This document shows, piece by piece, positions 44,135-57,385 of a stretch of DNA of 64,000 nt; the stretch's first letter is position 1, and each line of letters opens with the position of its first letter. A program made the translations under genes and the position numbers. This DNA comes from Peronospora farinosa (taxonomy: Eukaryota; Oomycota; Peronosporomycetes; Peronosporales; Peronosporaceae): the NCBI GenBank assembly GCA_947646735.1, contig CANTFK010000990.1:1-64000 (forward strand), given 5' to 3'. Under the pieces are notes generated by a model, which saw only the letters and a program-made list of their open reading frames with translations, made no database searches and was not told where the DNA came from.

Positions 44135-45823
44135 ATGTGGATGCAAAAATCCGTCGAAGGTTCGAGTTTCTCATCAAATGGCAATTTCCACGATCGAAAT
44201 CGCTTTGGTTCTCAGTATGCACAAGGAAGTTCGTATAACGGTAATCCTGCTCCTGTTGATACCGGTGATTGGAAGACGAAAATCTTGGAAAGCGGTCAAT
44301 GGCTTGGAGGAAAAGTGATTGAATACGGAGGAAAATTAGCACGTGGACCCACGTCGGATGCCATTCCAGACCATTATGCACAGCAAATGCCAAGGAATGA
44401 TGGTCGTGCAAATTGGATGGAAGATATTCGAACTTCCTCATCGTCGTCGTACGCTGGTGGTAATGGCTCGAGAGGTTACACTGGTGGATACCAAAATGAC
44501 TTTGTTACTGAGAGACCAAAAGCTTATTCGGATTTTAGTACGGGGTACACGAGTAACCCATCAGGTGATAAACCCTATGGGGGTTACGAGTCAAAGACAG
44601 TGAGCTCAACAGATCACCAGAAGAGTCGTCATGCTAAGAAGAAGAATGAAGGGAAAAAAAGTAAAAAGAAAAACAAGAAGAGCAAGAAGAAACGACAGAG
44701 TGAGAGTGAGGAAGAGAGCGAGCAAGACGAAGAGGCTATTTCTAAGTCGTCTGAACCTGAGTCGGCGGACGAACGACGTCACAAGAGTAAAGTGAAGGCT
44801 AAGAAGAAGAAGAGCTCGAAGAAACGCGATGAATTTTACTCGGAAGAGAGTGCGAGTGAGCAAGAAAGTGATAGAAAGAAGGCGTCGGAGGACTATTCAT
44901 TCTCATTTGGCCCGGCAAATCTGCCGCCTCCGCCTCCAGAAGACCAACAGAAGATGACGACGAAGAAAACGAAATCGAAGAAGAGCAAAGACAAAAGTGA
45001 AAAGAAATTACGTTCTTGTCGGCATACACGTGAGTCCACGGACAATGAGTCAACTTCAGAGAAGGAAAAGTCGCGGAAGACAAAGAAGCGCAGCAGCAAG
45101 AAGGTCGCTACGGCTGCTAGCAGTGCGAGTGTGGACTTGCTTGGTGTCGACTTGGATGTCCAGTCTGTGATGCAGCCACCTACTTCTGGTTGCCCTGCAC
45201 AAGAGTTGCGACCTTCGGTCTTTGATGCACCGCAGAGCCAGAACCCTTTGCAAGATCTGGCAGGTTTGAGCTTTGCAGCTCATGCCCAAGATCTTGCTCC
45301 AACGCAGCCATCTGTGTTCGATAGGAACGTGCCAGCAACAGTTTCTAACGAAGCTCAGGTGCATTCTCAGTCGCAGGTTCATGCGTTTCAAACGAGGTTG
45401 CTGCCAGAGAACAACCTCGTAGACTTGAGCTCTCTTGTGAGCGAAAAGAAGAAGACTTTGTCTGCTAACCCGGAGGAGAAACGAACACTAAACGACATGC
45501 AGAAGGCCCTTGGCGCCAACCAGCCGAAGTCTGTGATGGCAATGCCAATGCAGGGACAGCAACAGCAAGACACGTCGGGTAGCATGATGCAGCTAAACAT
45601 GAACCAGCTCCAAATCACGAACGGAGCTACAGGAATGCAGCGACAAATGTATCCGAACATGCAGCAGATGCCAATGCAGTCGCAATTGCAGGGCATGCCT
45701 ATGCAGACGCAGATGCAGCAGATGCCAATGCAGAAGCAAATGACCATGTTGACGCATCCTCAGATGACGAACCAGCAACACTTCGCGCAAGGCAGGTCGG
45801 ATCCGTTCCGCCAGTTTCCGTAA
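44135..45823 (+). CDS. 562-aa disordered protein with Lys/Glu-rich centre and Met/Gln-rich tail, clathrin-box-like motif
   Basis: Single exon starting at the ATG 44135. The N-terminal region contains a short folded-looking helix (DTGDWKTKILESGQWLGGK). Residues about 165-320 are a charged Lys/Ser/Glu domain with KSKKKNKKSKKKRQ-type runs. The C-terminal third has adaptor-type short motifs: DLLGVDLD, NPLQDLAGL, and NNLVDLSSLV (a clathrin-box-like L-V-D-L-S). The last 80 residues repeat MPMQ and QLQ. This motif set is found in epsin-like endocytic adaptors, but no ENTH domain is present in this ORF or directly upstream. Function is not established. Confidence 0.6.
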   Translation: MWMQKSVEGSSFSSNGNFHDRNRFGSQYAQGSSYNGNPAPVDTGDWKTKILESGQWLGGKVIEYGGKLARGPTSDAIPDHYAQQMPRNDGRANWMEDIRTSSSSSYAGGNGSRGYTGGYQNDFVTERPKAYSDFSTGYTSNPSGDKPYGGYESKTVSSTDHQKSRHAKKKNEGKKSKKKNKKSKKKRQSESEEESEQDEEAISKSSEPESADERRHKSKVKAKKKKSSKKRDEFYSEESASEQESDRKKASEDYSFSFGPANLPPPPPEDQQKMTTKKTKSKKSKDKSEKKLRSCRHTRESTDNESTSEKEKSRKTKKRSSKKVATAASSASVDLLGVDLDVQSVMQPPTSGCPAQELRPSVFDAPQSQNPLQDLAGLSFAAHAQDLAPTQPSVFDRNVPATVSNEAQVHSQSQVHAFQTRLLPENNLVDLSSLVSEKKKTLSANPEEKRTLNDMQKALGANQPKSVMAMPMQGQQQQDTSGSMMQLNMNQLQITNGATGMQRQMYPNMQQMPMQSQLQGMPMQTQMQQMPMQKQMTMLTHPQMTNQQHFAQGRSDPFRQFP

Positions 45824-47322
45824 GAAAACATTGTGAAAAAAGTTCATGTTTGGAGTGTGAACAATATGAAACCTACTTTATACCTCCTATTGATAGCTAT
45901 GTCTAAAGCATCGATGGTACAAGCCGATTGCAGCAGGAACCTCGTCTCCTATATACAATGTTTATGTTTGCCGACGCCCTGTAGAATCTCTTTTAATATC
46001 CCATTTTGCACGGCAAAGATACTTCCTTGGAAAGCACTCTTACTCGGTGTAAGTAGACCGAGCTGATGGTATTATGGCATGTTGGCAAGGATTTCTATCT
46101 ACCTGTTGCAAACTATCAAAGCACTACACCATACAGAAAGCGTTTTGATATATACATGTCCAGAGCGTTTCATGGTCCAAGCAAATTGCAGCAAGAACTC
46201 CACACAAATATCTCTAGGGATTTACTATCTGCCGACACCCAAGGAACTCGACTAAATGCCTGGAATTAGACGCAAAGTGCCGCTTTTCAGCAACTCCATG
46301 GTACATTCTAGAATTGTAGACAAGTGATCCTCGGTAGAACTCTTCACCCAACTAGAGGCACCTTGAAAAGAGGTGCAAGAAGTATCAAGTCCAAGTCGGC
46401 TACTAGACACAGATGCTAAACAATAAGAAACTATCTAGCTTTTACAGTAGAGCAATTAGCTCGTCGTGAAAAATGGGCACGTGATAGCCATTCGTTTTGC
46501 TTTATGAATATAGACAGGTATATTCATTCCTACAGGTAATATAATCCGCTGTAATCGGATATCACACCGAAGACCGTATTTGACAGGTGATCTTTTGGAA
46601 GGGCTACATGTATCCATGTAGCATCTAGTGACACTATAGTCAGCACTCGCGACGCCAGCACGTTTGTAAATTGGCTCTTGCTCTTTCCAAACGATGTGAT
46701 AGAGCCAAGCGTTTCTTCGAGGTCCAGATGTACTTTTGATGGCAGACGGCCGGCTCTCGTACTTCTGGCTGCGTTGTCGTACAAATTTGCCGTAGCGGTT
46801 TCTGCTTTTGTACGACAAGAATGCTTCGGTGATTTTTTTTACCATAGCCTTAGAGTTCTGCGAGCCATCACTCGTCGCGAAGGCGCTCGATGGCAATTTA
46901 TTGCATAACTTCTGTAACTTGGTCGAGCATTTTATCTAAAGTGCCTGCATTAACATCGCTCTTGGCCAGTTTGTTGGCTTTCTTGAGGCTTAATTTATCT
47001 TTTATACATGCAAATACTTTTGCGCTAACAACCGGAACTGGTTCAAGAACACGTTCTGATGCTTTTTCTAATACGTAGGTGCTATCTGCTTGACGACTCG
47101 AGCACTTGATATATAGCAGTGCGTCTTATACCACAGACGGATTCATTCATTCCACGGACCTGCTTCATGTTAGATTAAGACCCCAAGTACTGATGCATCA
47201 GCGAGGACATCCTTCTTCAGCTCAAAATTGTATGGTGATACAACGCGGGTGGGTATTTATCGCATAAATGCATCTATCGTCACCTGCCGCCCACAAGTAT
47301 TATAGAGACGCGGTGGAGCAAT
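45824..47322. other. 1.5-kb region without a recognised gene; decayed repeats and two open frames
   Basis: Two diverged copies of an about 95-bp sequence lie at about 45898-45990 and 46154-46250 (shared atgtc.a.agc and gccgac.ccc stretches). On the minus strand, 46456-46896 is open for about 147 codons with a TTG start. A second, ATG-less minus frame of about 70-90 codons (about 46906-47130: ASERVLEPVPVVSAKVFAC, KLAKSDVNAGTLDKML) ends upstream of it. An ATG (about 47175) could serve the latter only after a frameshift. Small, fast-evolving ORFs of this kind can be effector relics, but I see no RXLR motif and no signal peptide. Confidence 0.35.
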
Positions 47323-48912
47323 TCAGTGTCCGTAAAAGTGCTGAAGTAAACCATTTTGCGTAAATTCGAGGAACTGAATAACGCACGCTTGGGAGTCAGC
47401 ACCATCATCGGAATTGTGCGAGATGCTAGAGGCATCTAGCGATACAATAACAGGAGAAACCCCATCGTCACCGCTGAGCAAGCTCACTCGTAAGTCACTC
47501 ATGCAATTCGTAAAGAAATACGCCGTTGTAAACTCTAACCGCAAAACCATAATCCGCAAAGGCGCTTGCACATCTAACTGCTCCTGCAGCATGAAAAACA
47601 CCTGCGAGAAGTCCAAAGCATCGTATTCTAACACTAAGTTCCACATCAACAACATCAACACACGTTAGCTCCAGCATTATACAAGATGTCTGCACACTTT
47701 TGCTCCAACATGAAGAGAAGACCTACCTATAACACGACGGCGTAGTTCCGCAATAAAATTTTTACGCCTCCTCCATTGCTCTATGAACTTCTACACAATC
47801 CGACACTTTTTAGTATCCACCCTAATGTAGTTTAACCAAAAACAACAGTACTTACCTTCCTGCATGAGGCGATCAGCTCAACGAAAGATATGGCCTCACT
47901 TGACATAGGAGTTTGTGTCACCTGACTTGACAGCTGCAATTCAACGGGCCATTCAACAACCAGTGGCCACGTATTATCTAAACTACTCTTTTTCTCGTCC
48001 ATCATAGAGTATCCAATGAAGACCATCGGTCTATCCGTCGTGTCCGAAAAGTTGGGTGCATTGAAGCCGTCAGGAATGTACACCGAATCCAGCTCCCCCT
48101 TCTCAAGCAGAGCTTTGGGATCCCATTGAAAATTCTCATCAAGCAACGGAAGTGCAAACAGCACGTAAGAGTCACCAGTTCTCTGTCTCTTCACCACCAA
48201 AACTTCCAACTCTGGAAGATGTTGCAACAGTTCGTACTCAAACTTTGCTCGTTGCGACGTTGATGTTTGCAAAATCTACAAAAGTACAAACAACATACCA
48301 GCAATTGAATCCACTTTGCTGCAAAATGAAACTGATGTCATTCCGTACCTGCACTTGTACTGCTTTAAAAGTCTCCACAATTTTCTGGACCACATCTGTC
48401 AAAACTTCTGTCAACTCATCGGCAGTCAATGCCGGTAAATTTCCACGATCCGACATAGTGAATTCAAGTTTTTCAACTTGTTGCAATGTTTTCCATGCAT
48501 TGGTCGGTATCATCTCCAGTAAATCTTGGTTCACTTGGTCATTGTCATTGAAACCTTTGTGCAGATAGACAGTTGAAAATTTAACTGCAATTAATTATTT
48601 GAGCAATAATACAAAAATACATTAATACAATCCAATGCAATAATAAATTGCTACTAATTTACAAACCTCTCAAATCTTATAAAAACTACCTTGGCGATAA
48701 CAGATGTTTCTGCTCGTCCAGATGTCCACACGCACTGCGAGCCAAGCGTTGCGTGCGTACAAAACCTCGACTAGACCAGCGAATAGGGTTAACTTCTTCG
48801 TATTCGATGGTATCGCACCATTCCCATCGGTCCGAATAGTTTTATTACATGCATCTACCAATACAAACTCGGCTACGCGGACGTTGCGTCGACAGCGCCG
48901 TCGGAGTTCCAT
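47323..48912 (-). CDS. BABAM2: BRCC45/BABAM2 (BRE) homologue
   Basis: BRCC45 is a non-catalytic scaffold of K63-deubiquitinating BRCC36 complexes (BRISC, BRCA1-A). Five exons on the minus strand (48690-48912, 48349-48584, 47856-48275, 47727-47790, 47323-47633) give 417 aa (human 383). The most specific block is KFIEQWRRRKNFIAELRRRVI spliced to VLEYDALDFSQVFFML, which aligns with [33 protein letters not shown] of human BRE. The rest is divergent, with RWD/UEV-like blocks (NISFILQQ, PSYVLFALPLLDENF-type). The presence of UBC13 8 kb away is of interest because both act on K63 chains. Confidence 0.75.
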
Positions 48913-49231
48913 CAAGTAAGAAACTGATGATCTGCCGCGAAGAATCAGATGGTAGCTACAATGGACGTTTTTTGTTCAACTAGACTAATGACAAAACACG
49001 GTAGAAACACCTTTTTTTGTCAAAAGACGTGAGATGAACCCATCTCTCATCCCGTGCGTTTATCTATTGTCGCTTACCGTGTTTTGGTTCTTCAACCCTG
49101 TTTAAGTCAATATCAAAGTCTACCGTCCTTTTTCGCAGGTAAATAGGAGTGGAGCCGGGGTGGGGGAGGGGAGGAAAAAGGAAGAAAAACACGACTGACT
49201 CACGAGAGTGCCTGACGACGAATAGCTCCAA

Positions 49232-49240
49232 GCTCATTCA
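49232..49240 (+). promoter_or_regulatory. Oomycete-type initiator (gctcattca)
   Basis: gctcattca, 99 bp upstream of the PP2A-B56 ATG at 49339, matches the 5' half of the oomycete core promoter (GCTCATTYYNCAWTTT). The remaining 48913-49230 region shows nothing else except poly-G/GGAG tracts at about 49155-49175. Confidence 0.45.
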
Positions 49241-49338
49241 TTGTCGCTCAAAACGACTTTGGAAATACAATAGGCGTGGTGTTGGGTCCTCTCGAATCCG
49301 ATCAAACTACATTCCAATCACTTGGACGAGCTTTAGCG

Positions 49339-51013
49339 ATGAAGGGGATGCTACAGACAGTCAAACGAAAGCTTAGTACCAACGGAGAGCACATGCCTAT
49401 TGGCATAAACTCTCCGGATCGTATGGAAGTCGATGGAGGAGGTACAAAAAGTACAAATAACGGTGGAAACTCGCCAACAGGCGACGTTGCACGGTCGGAC
49501 GTTTCTTTACCAAAACGTGAACGTCGTCGCTCCTTTATGGCGAGGAATCAAAAGATTCAAGCATTAAAGGACTTGCCACATTTAAAAGACACGTCGTTGC
49601 AACGACGAGAAGCACTTTTTCAACAAAAACTCGAACTTTGTTCGGTTATTTTCAATTTTGACGACCCAACGTCGGATAAACGGTGAGTTTTTTCATATGT
49701 TTTGGAGACTATGGGGTGGGTTTGTTAGTAACTTGATGAGTGGGTTTTTATTTCTTTATATTGGTAGAGGAAAAGATTTGAAACGGCAGACACTTTTGGA
49801 ACTGGTAGATTATGTTAATAATCCTGGTGGTCAAAAGATCTTTACGGAATCACTCATGCCGGATATTATGGCCATGGTGTCCGTGAATATCTGTCGTGCA
49901 CTACCTCCACAGACTGAAGACTTTGATCCTGAAGAAGATGAACCGGTGCTTGAAGTTTCATGGCCACATCTTCAAGTGGTGTATGAATTTTTCTTGCGCT
50001 TTATCGTGTCGGGTGAAGTCAATGCAAAGGTTGCAAAAAAGTACGTCGATCAGAAGTTTTGTCTTTCGATCATTGACTTGTTCGATAGTGAAGACCCGCG
50101 TGAACGGGATTACCTCAAGACCATTCTCCATCGTATCTACGGCAAATTTATGTCGCATCGATCATTCATTCGCAAAGCCATCAGCAATGTCTTTTACCGA
50201 TTTGTGTACGAGACAGAGCGACACAATGGCGTGGGTGAGCTTTTAGAGATTCTTGGCAGTATCATTAATGGTTTTGCCATGCCTCTGAAGGCGGAACACT
50301 TGCAGTTTTTGGTACGCGCACTCGTGCCGCTGCATAAACCAAAGTGTGTATCAATGTACCACCAGCAGCTTTCCTATTGCATCACGCAGTATGTAGAAAA
50401 GGATCCTGATACGGCAGTGCCAATCATTCAGGGCATTGTCAAGTTTTGGCCGTGGTCGTGCTCATCGAAACAAGTGATCTTCCTGAACGAGCTGGAGGAG
50501 ATTCTGGAGCTTATGGGCAGCGAACAGCTGCAGCAGGTGCATAAGCCACTTTTCAACGGTTTGGCCAAGTGGCTCGGCAGCCAACACTTTCAAGTGTCGG
50601 AGAGGTCGCTGTTTCTATGGAATAATGAACACCTTGTCAACAACGGTTGCTTGAGTAAGCAGCACGCGCATTTGATTCTGCCAGTCATTTACGGCCCTCT
50701 TCATAGAAACTCGCTGGGACACTGGAATACTACAGTTGAAGGACTCGCTCAGGTATGCCTGGCCGTGCTTGCTTTTTTTACCTTAGCAGTAGATCGTTCA
50801 CTCATTGACGAGTTGTTGTTTTTGTTTTTGTTGCGTTGTTTTCAGAACGTATTGAAGCTCTACATGGACTATGACATGGCTCTATATGACCAGTGCGCAA
50901 AGGAATACTCACTGAAAGAACAAGCCATGGCTGATATCAAAGGCAAAGAGCAGGAGAAATGGCGAGAAATAGAGTCGATGGCAGCAGCGAAGGCTCCATC
51001 GTCAACGGCCTAG
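49339..51013 (+). CDS. PPP2R5: PP2A regulatory subunit B56 (B') - copy 1
   Basis: B56 subunits target the PP2A core enzyme to substrates bearing LxxIxE motifs. Three exons (49339-49682, 49768-50752, 50846-51013) give 498 aa. The HEAT-repeat core is well conserved: [110 protein letters not shown]-terminus EKWREIESMAAAKA. N-terminal 70 residues are unstructured and basic. Start chosen at the first ATG (MKGMLQTVKRKL); a GTG-initiated extension is rejected. Confidence 0.95.
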
Positions 51014-51680
51014 TTACAGAACGGATCGCGGCAAACTTTATACGTGGGTAAAAGCCTGCGAACAACAATAGCAGCAAACGATATCGATGGACCAAGTGGG
51101 TGGAGAACGAAGAGAGAATGAGGGGGACGGGATGGCGAAACTAAATCAAGGCTGTAGCTTCTGGTGTTTTAGCTGTGGACGGATGCCGCCAAGTCTCGTT
51201 ATCGTCGACTCATCACAGCACTCTTTGCACTAAGCACGGGAGAACAGCAGCACAGAAGAGAAGAGGTGGCCGGCAGACGGATAGGGTTTCATGAATGGTG
51301 ATTGCATTTAGATGACGAACAGCTGCGTTTTGCGAGCAAGCGAGCATGCACAAGGACAAATCAGGTGGACTTTTGCATGTCTTGAGTTTTTCATTACCAT
51401 TAATTTTGGCAGCAGGAACTTGAAGTGGATGACTCCAACTTGCGGCCAATCGTTATGTTTCAATGTGGTTCACATGGACTTCGCGTTGCACTGTGTGTGT
51501 GTGTGTGGTTTACATAAGTTGTCCATCAAGTTTACATAGAACTACTCTCGACCACAGGATTAAACCGCAAGACAAATGATGCGCGTGTGGCTTCGTCCGT
51601 GCGCGTCTGCAATCACTGGTGCGTCAATTGCTGTAGTTTCTACGCCGTTGCTAGTATTGATAAGATGTTCTGTACGTTAA
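51014..51680. other. Intergenic between B56 copy 1 and bS18m
   Basis: 667 bp. A short frame ATGATGCGCGTG... starting at 51576 is open for about 30 codons, but does not continue into the bS18m frame. A gt-repeat (gtgtgtgtgtgtg) lies at about 51492-51504. Nothing else supported. Confidence 0.5.
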
Positions 51681-52827
51681 ATGTATCCAGCATTCGGTCG
51701 TCGTGCTGGTCCGAGCGTCAGAAACGCCGTATTGCAAGCACTGATTCCATGTTCATTGGCTGTTCCAAATGACTCGTTGCTTGTGATTGGTGGAGTCCGT
51801 TGGATAACAATTAAGGGAAAAGATGATGGCAAAAAGCGTAAGTAATTTATCACGTGAAATATATGAGAAAATAAGCGAGACAGTGTGCTAAAGTAACATT
51901 TGATGGGTATTTTTTGCAGAGTTTAAGAAGAAATCGACGTTTGAGAAAGTGGAAGAGATTGACGACCCGACGGAACTTTCAGATGAAATCAAGTATCTGA
52001 GTCAGGAATTAGCTGACGATAAGCTGAAGGTAATGGAAGAACTGGAAGAAGAAGAAGACGAGGAAGACGAGGAAGACGCTGAACTCAGTCCTGCTGATTG
52101 GGCCAAGAAATTTGAGCACGATGTAGCAGAGTGGGATCAGGAAGAAGAAGATGACTATTATGATGAGGAAAATGGTGCCAAAGCTTCCGTGTCTTTGGAC
52201 GTTGAAGATGATCGACTGTACGTTGAAATGCCTGGATATGACGCCTCGCTGAGTTTGGCAGAGAGTCAGATTGGAGTGGATGAGGATAAGGAAGATACCT
52301 CTGACCCGTTTCAGCACTGGGATCAGGGCATGGCGTGAGTGCTTTGTTTTGCTGATTTGGATATATACTTGGTTGATAAACTGACTTTTTAGTCTGTTGC
52401 TGGTTGTTTCAGTATTACCCCGGAGATGCTTAACTGGATGTTACCTGCTGAAAAGAGGAAGCCGTTCAAAAAGAATACGACTAAGCCATGGAAGTACTTT
52501 GTAGCGGCCAATCACCCCGATGTGGTTGAGTTGGCACTTGATGTGGACCTATTACGTCTTTTCATTTCGCCTACGGGACGCATTCGTCCTCGCCGATTCA
52601 CTGGTCTGACGGCCAAGCAGCAACGCAAGCTAGCACGGGCAATCAAGATCTCTCGTCAGCTTGCATTGTTGCCGTACCTGTCGCGGTACCCGGAGCCGAC
52701 GCCTGAGCAGTGGAAGGCTATTGACGACGAAATAATCGCAGCCGCTGAACTCGAGGAAGACGATGATGTTGTGGATGACGATGATGAGGACGACGAGGAC
52801 TTTGACGAGGACTTCGAGTATGATTAG
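51681..52827 (+). CDS. Mitochondrial ribosomal protein bS18m with long acidic extensions
   Basis: bS18 binds the small-subunit platform. Three exons (51681-51837, 51920-52334, 52413-52827) join to 328 aa, far longer than bacterial S18 (about 75) and usual bS18m. The S18 core lies at about residues 230-290: [45 protein letters not shown]-terminal to it is a long acidic segment ([31 protein letters not shown]), and the C-terminus is another acidic tail ([17 protein letters not shown]). The first exon, [17 protein letters not shown], suits a mitochondrial presequence. Confidence 0.85.
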
Positions 52828-53216
52828 AAATAGAGGAATCGAAGTGGTCAACAAGGATTTTTCCTCTTTGTGGACTGCTATCGTGATTGTCATGAACCTA
52901 GAAAAAGCAGACGTGAACATTTGTTTTTGTTTCGATTTTGCTGTGCTCATTTCTCAGTACTAGACGACTTGCAAGGAACCTCCACCGAATATTTCATCCT
53001 CTGTCAAGTCGGTAAACATGTTAAGTTTGCATTGCTTTATTAAAAGGCAGGAGTTGCACATGCATCACGTTGAAATGGAACGAGGCTGAAAAAGAAGCTA
53101 GTGGACAGCTTGAGTTTCTTCGGTTACATTCCCAGTCTCACGAGCCGTACACTAGACGCCGCTTTCTTCGCTAAGAGTTGAGTTGCTTATCTGCTCTGCA
53201 TTTCGAACCAAGTAAC
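52828..53216. other. Convergent intergenic, bS18m / ATP2 3' regions
   Basis: No gene; both flanking genes end here. Confidence 0.6.
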
Positions 53217-54848
<1,632 letters not shown>

Positions 54849-55469
54849 CTCTTTAGATTCTTTCCTACAAGGTCGAATTGCTCCCGTCTGTAGCCAAAAG
54901 CGGAAATGAACCAACGAGGGGCGCAGAGCCATCGCAGCAGGGGGAGCCAATGAGGACCACACACATCTATTCACTTGATGTTTGTATAGAACCGGAGGGG
55001 TGAAGGACAGAAACGTACTTAATACCCATACTTCACATAGAATAAAAATATGGGCTGACGAGAAGACGGGTCTGCGGCCTCAGTTATGGACCCGTTTTCA
55101 ACTTTGCATTTTCATGCTTTCGGGAAAAAAATTACAATAAAAATCTAAAAAGTGGCAAAAAAGAGAAGAAAAATATATACACATCGCGATAGGACAATGG
55201 TAGCGGTTGAAAAAAAAGCGTTGCTCGTGCAAGAACGTTCGTGTCCGCAGTTCCAGTCGTACGAACCGGCCTAATTCTACCTGTGTAATCAGTCGTGATG
55301 AGCCGGTCATTCATTTGTGAAGCTGGACAAAACCCTCTTGCTTGCTTTAACTCCTCGATATCCGTCGTCGTCCACAATTGGCGAAGTGATGCGACGAGAA
55401 CGCTACCCGCCTTATTTGTGTACTTGTTATTGATCGATGGTAGCAATGACGGATTTTCTTGTGCAGCTT
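54849..55469. other. Intergenic between ATP2 and B56 copy 2
   Basis: A minus-strand frame runs on from B56 copy 2's last exon region (55132-55578), but in a frame different from the spliced protein. I consider it non-coding. Nothing else is supported. Confidence 0.5.
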
Positions 55470-57385
55470 TCACATCAGTCCTTGCGCCTGCAAGCGGTGT
55501 TCTAAGGCTGTCCACTTGAGCTGGCGTTGTTCCGTCGTCTGTTGCGCCCTGGAGTGACATGAAGGCACAAGGATACATACATAAACAGCGTTAGATCATG
55601 TTCGTTGCACGCTCGAAGCGGAGGAGAGGGGGTCAAACAAGTGTCCGCCTGTGCAAAGCAGGACTTGCAAGTGTAACACGAACACTCAATGTTTCCTCAC
55701 CTTCCTTCACGCTCTTCGAACTGTGCCGAGCACTGATCAAAAAGCTGCGAATCCATCTCCATGAAGAGCTTGAGTACGTTATACGTCAATGTTTGCACGG
55801 TATTGTGCCAGTGGTTCTCGCAATTACGGTACAGTGCCCCGAAGATTAACGGTAAAATCTCGGTTCGTCGCGCACTTACAAGTCGCACCAGTGCCTCATT
55901 ATTCCATAAATATAAGGCGCGCTGAGAAACCTGAAAGTGACTGCTGCACACGGCCTGCGATATTCGCAAAAAAAGTGGCCGCATCACTGCCACAAACTGC
56001 TCCATCTGAATCATCTCGATAATCTCCTCGAGCTCGTTCAGGAACAAAATCTATGACACCGACAAGACATGACACCAACACCACAAAAGCCAAATAAGTC
56101 GCTGAGGATGCAGCTATAACTAGCAAGCTGACAGACAAATACCTCTTTGGCACTTGCAGTCACAGGCCAGAACTTTAGCAGCCCCATGATAATAGGCTCC
56201 GAGGTCTGCGGGTCCTTTTCCACGAACTGCGTAGTGCAATAAGCCAGTTGCTGGTGAAACATTGCTAAATTTCCTGCCTGTATATCGAAATGTCAAAGCA
56301 GCAGTAAGCCTCTTTCTGGAATTCACACAATCGCGTACATCATATAATGTTTTACACGCACCGTGTGAAGCGGAATCAGCGCACGTTCGAGGAAGTTCTG
56401 GTGCTCCGGCTTAAGCGGTAAAGCGAAGCCGTTAATGATACTGCACGTACACGAAACATGCACGATTAGGTCACACCCAGCGCAACACAAAGACACAGCA
56501 AACTGAAATAATCACGCCGGATGTAAGCTTTTGCTCATTTTTAGACGTACCTCCCTAAAATCTCTAGTAGCTCGCCCACACCCTGCAGGGATTCCGTCTC
56601 GTAAACGAACGTGTAAAACATGTCATTGATCGAGCGACGAATAAACGAACGCAACGCCATCGACTTGCCATAAATGCGATGCAGAATCGTCTACAATAAC
56701 AAAAGCACACAATTCCACCCACGTACATGAATCTCCATTCTCCATGTACCAACAAAAGATACTAAACCCTTCTACATACCTTTAAGTAATCTCTCTCCCT
56801 CGGATCTTCTGAATCAAATAGATTCAGTAATTTAATCATGAACTTTTTGCTAAAATATTCCTTGGCCGTTCTAGAGTCCACCTCCTTCGACAGCACAAAA
56901 CGTAGTAAGATCTCATACACCAACTGCATATGTGGCCATGATAACTCCAGCATCGGTTCGTCATCTTCTGGTACAGCTATCAAGAGCAACATTATTACCA
57001 AAGTATTAGTCAAACAGCAACAGGGAGAGAAAAAAAGAGGGGGAGGAAGAGCTATGAAGCAACCTTCCACATTGCCATTGGCATTGATCGTCGCAGAGTT
57101 AGAACTGCGCCCCAAGTGGCGAAAAATGTTGGCACCCACACACTCAAGTAGATCAGCTACTACTGAGGGATCCCACGCGACTTTTCCAGCCGAAATGTAC
57201 TCGACAATCTGCAACAATGCGTTCCGTTTGGCCTCCTTCTCTCGCACTTGTTTGCGCATGTCCGTAAAGTCATACAATGCACAGCAGAGCTTGAGTTTCT
57301 GACGAAACAAACGCATGCGATCACTAGGAGGAACATCCTCCAATGCTGGCAGCTCCCCTAACTTCATCGACCCGTTGGACGTCAT
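55470..57385 (-). CDS. PPP2R5: PP2A regulatory subunit B56 (B') - copy 2
   Basis: Seven exons on the minus strand (57064-57385, 56780-56976, 56551-56690, 56362-56440, 56143-56277, 55701-56050, 55470-55548) join in phase to 433 aa. Core blocks: [102 protein letters not shown]. The last splice gives the B56-type tail [20 protein letters not shown]. Compared with copy 1 (49.3 kb), it lacks the long N-terminal extension and has more introns, so the two are old paralogues. Start is the ATG at 57383-57385. Confidence 0.94.

Noticed and set aside
46456..46896. 147-codon minus-strand ORF as a gene
   Set aside because: It lacks an ATG near its start and has no family resemblance; kept only as part of the unresolved region.
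55132..55578. C-terminal extension of B56 copy 2 in the [10 protein letters not shown] frame
   Set aside because: The in-phase splice from 55701 to 55548 uses another frame and gives a B56-type tail ending at 55470.
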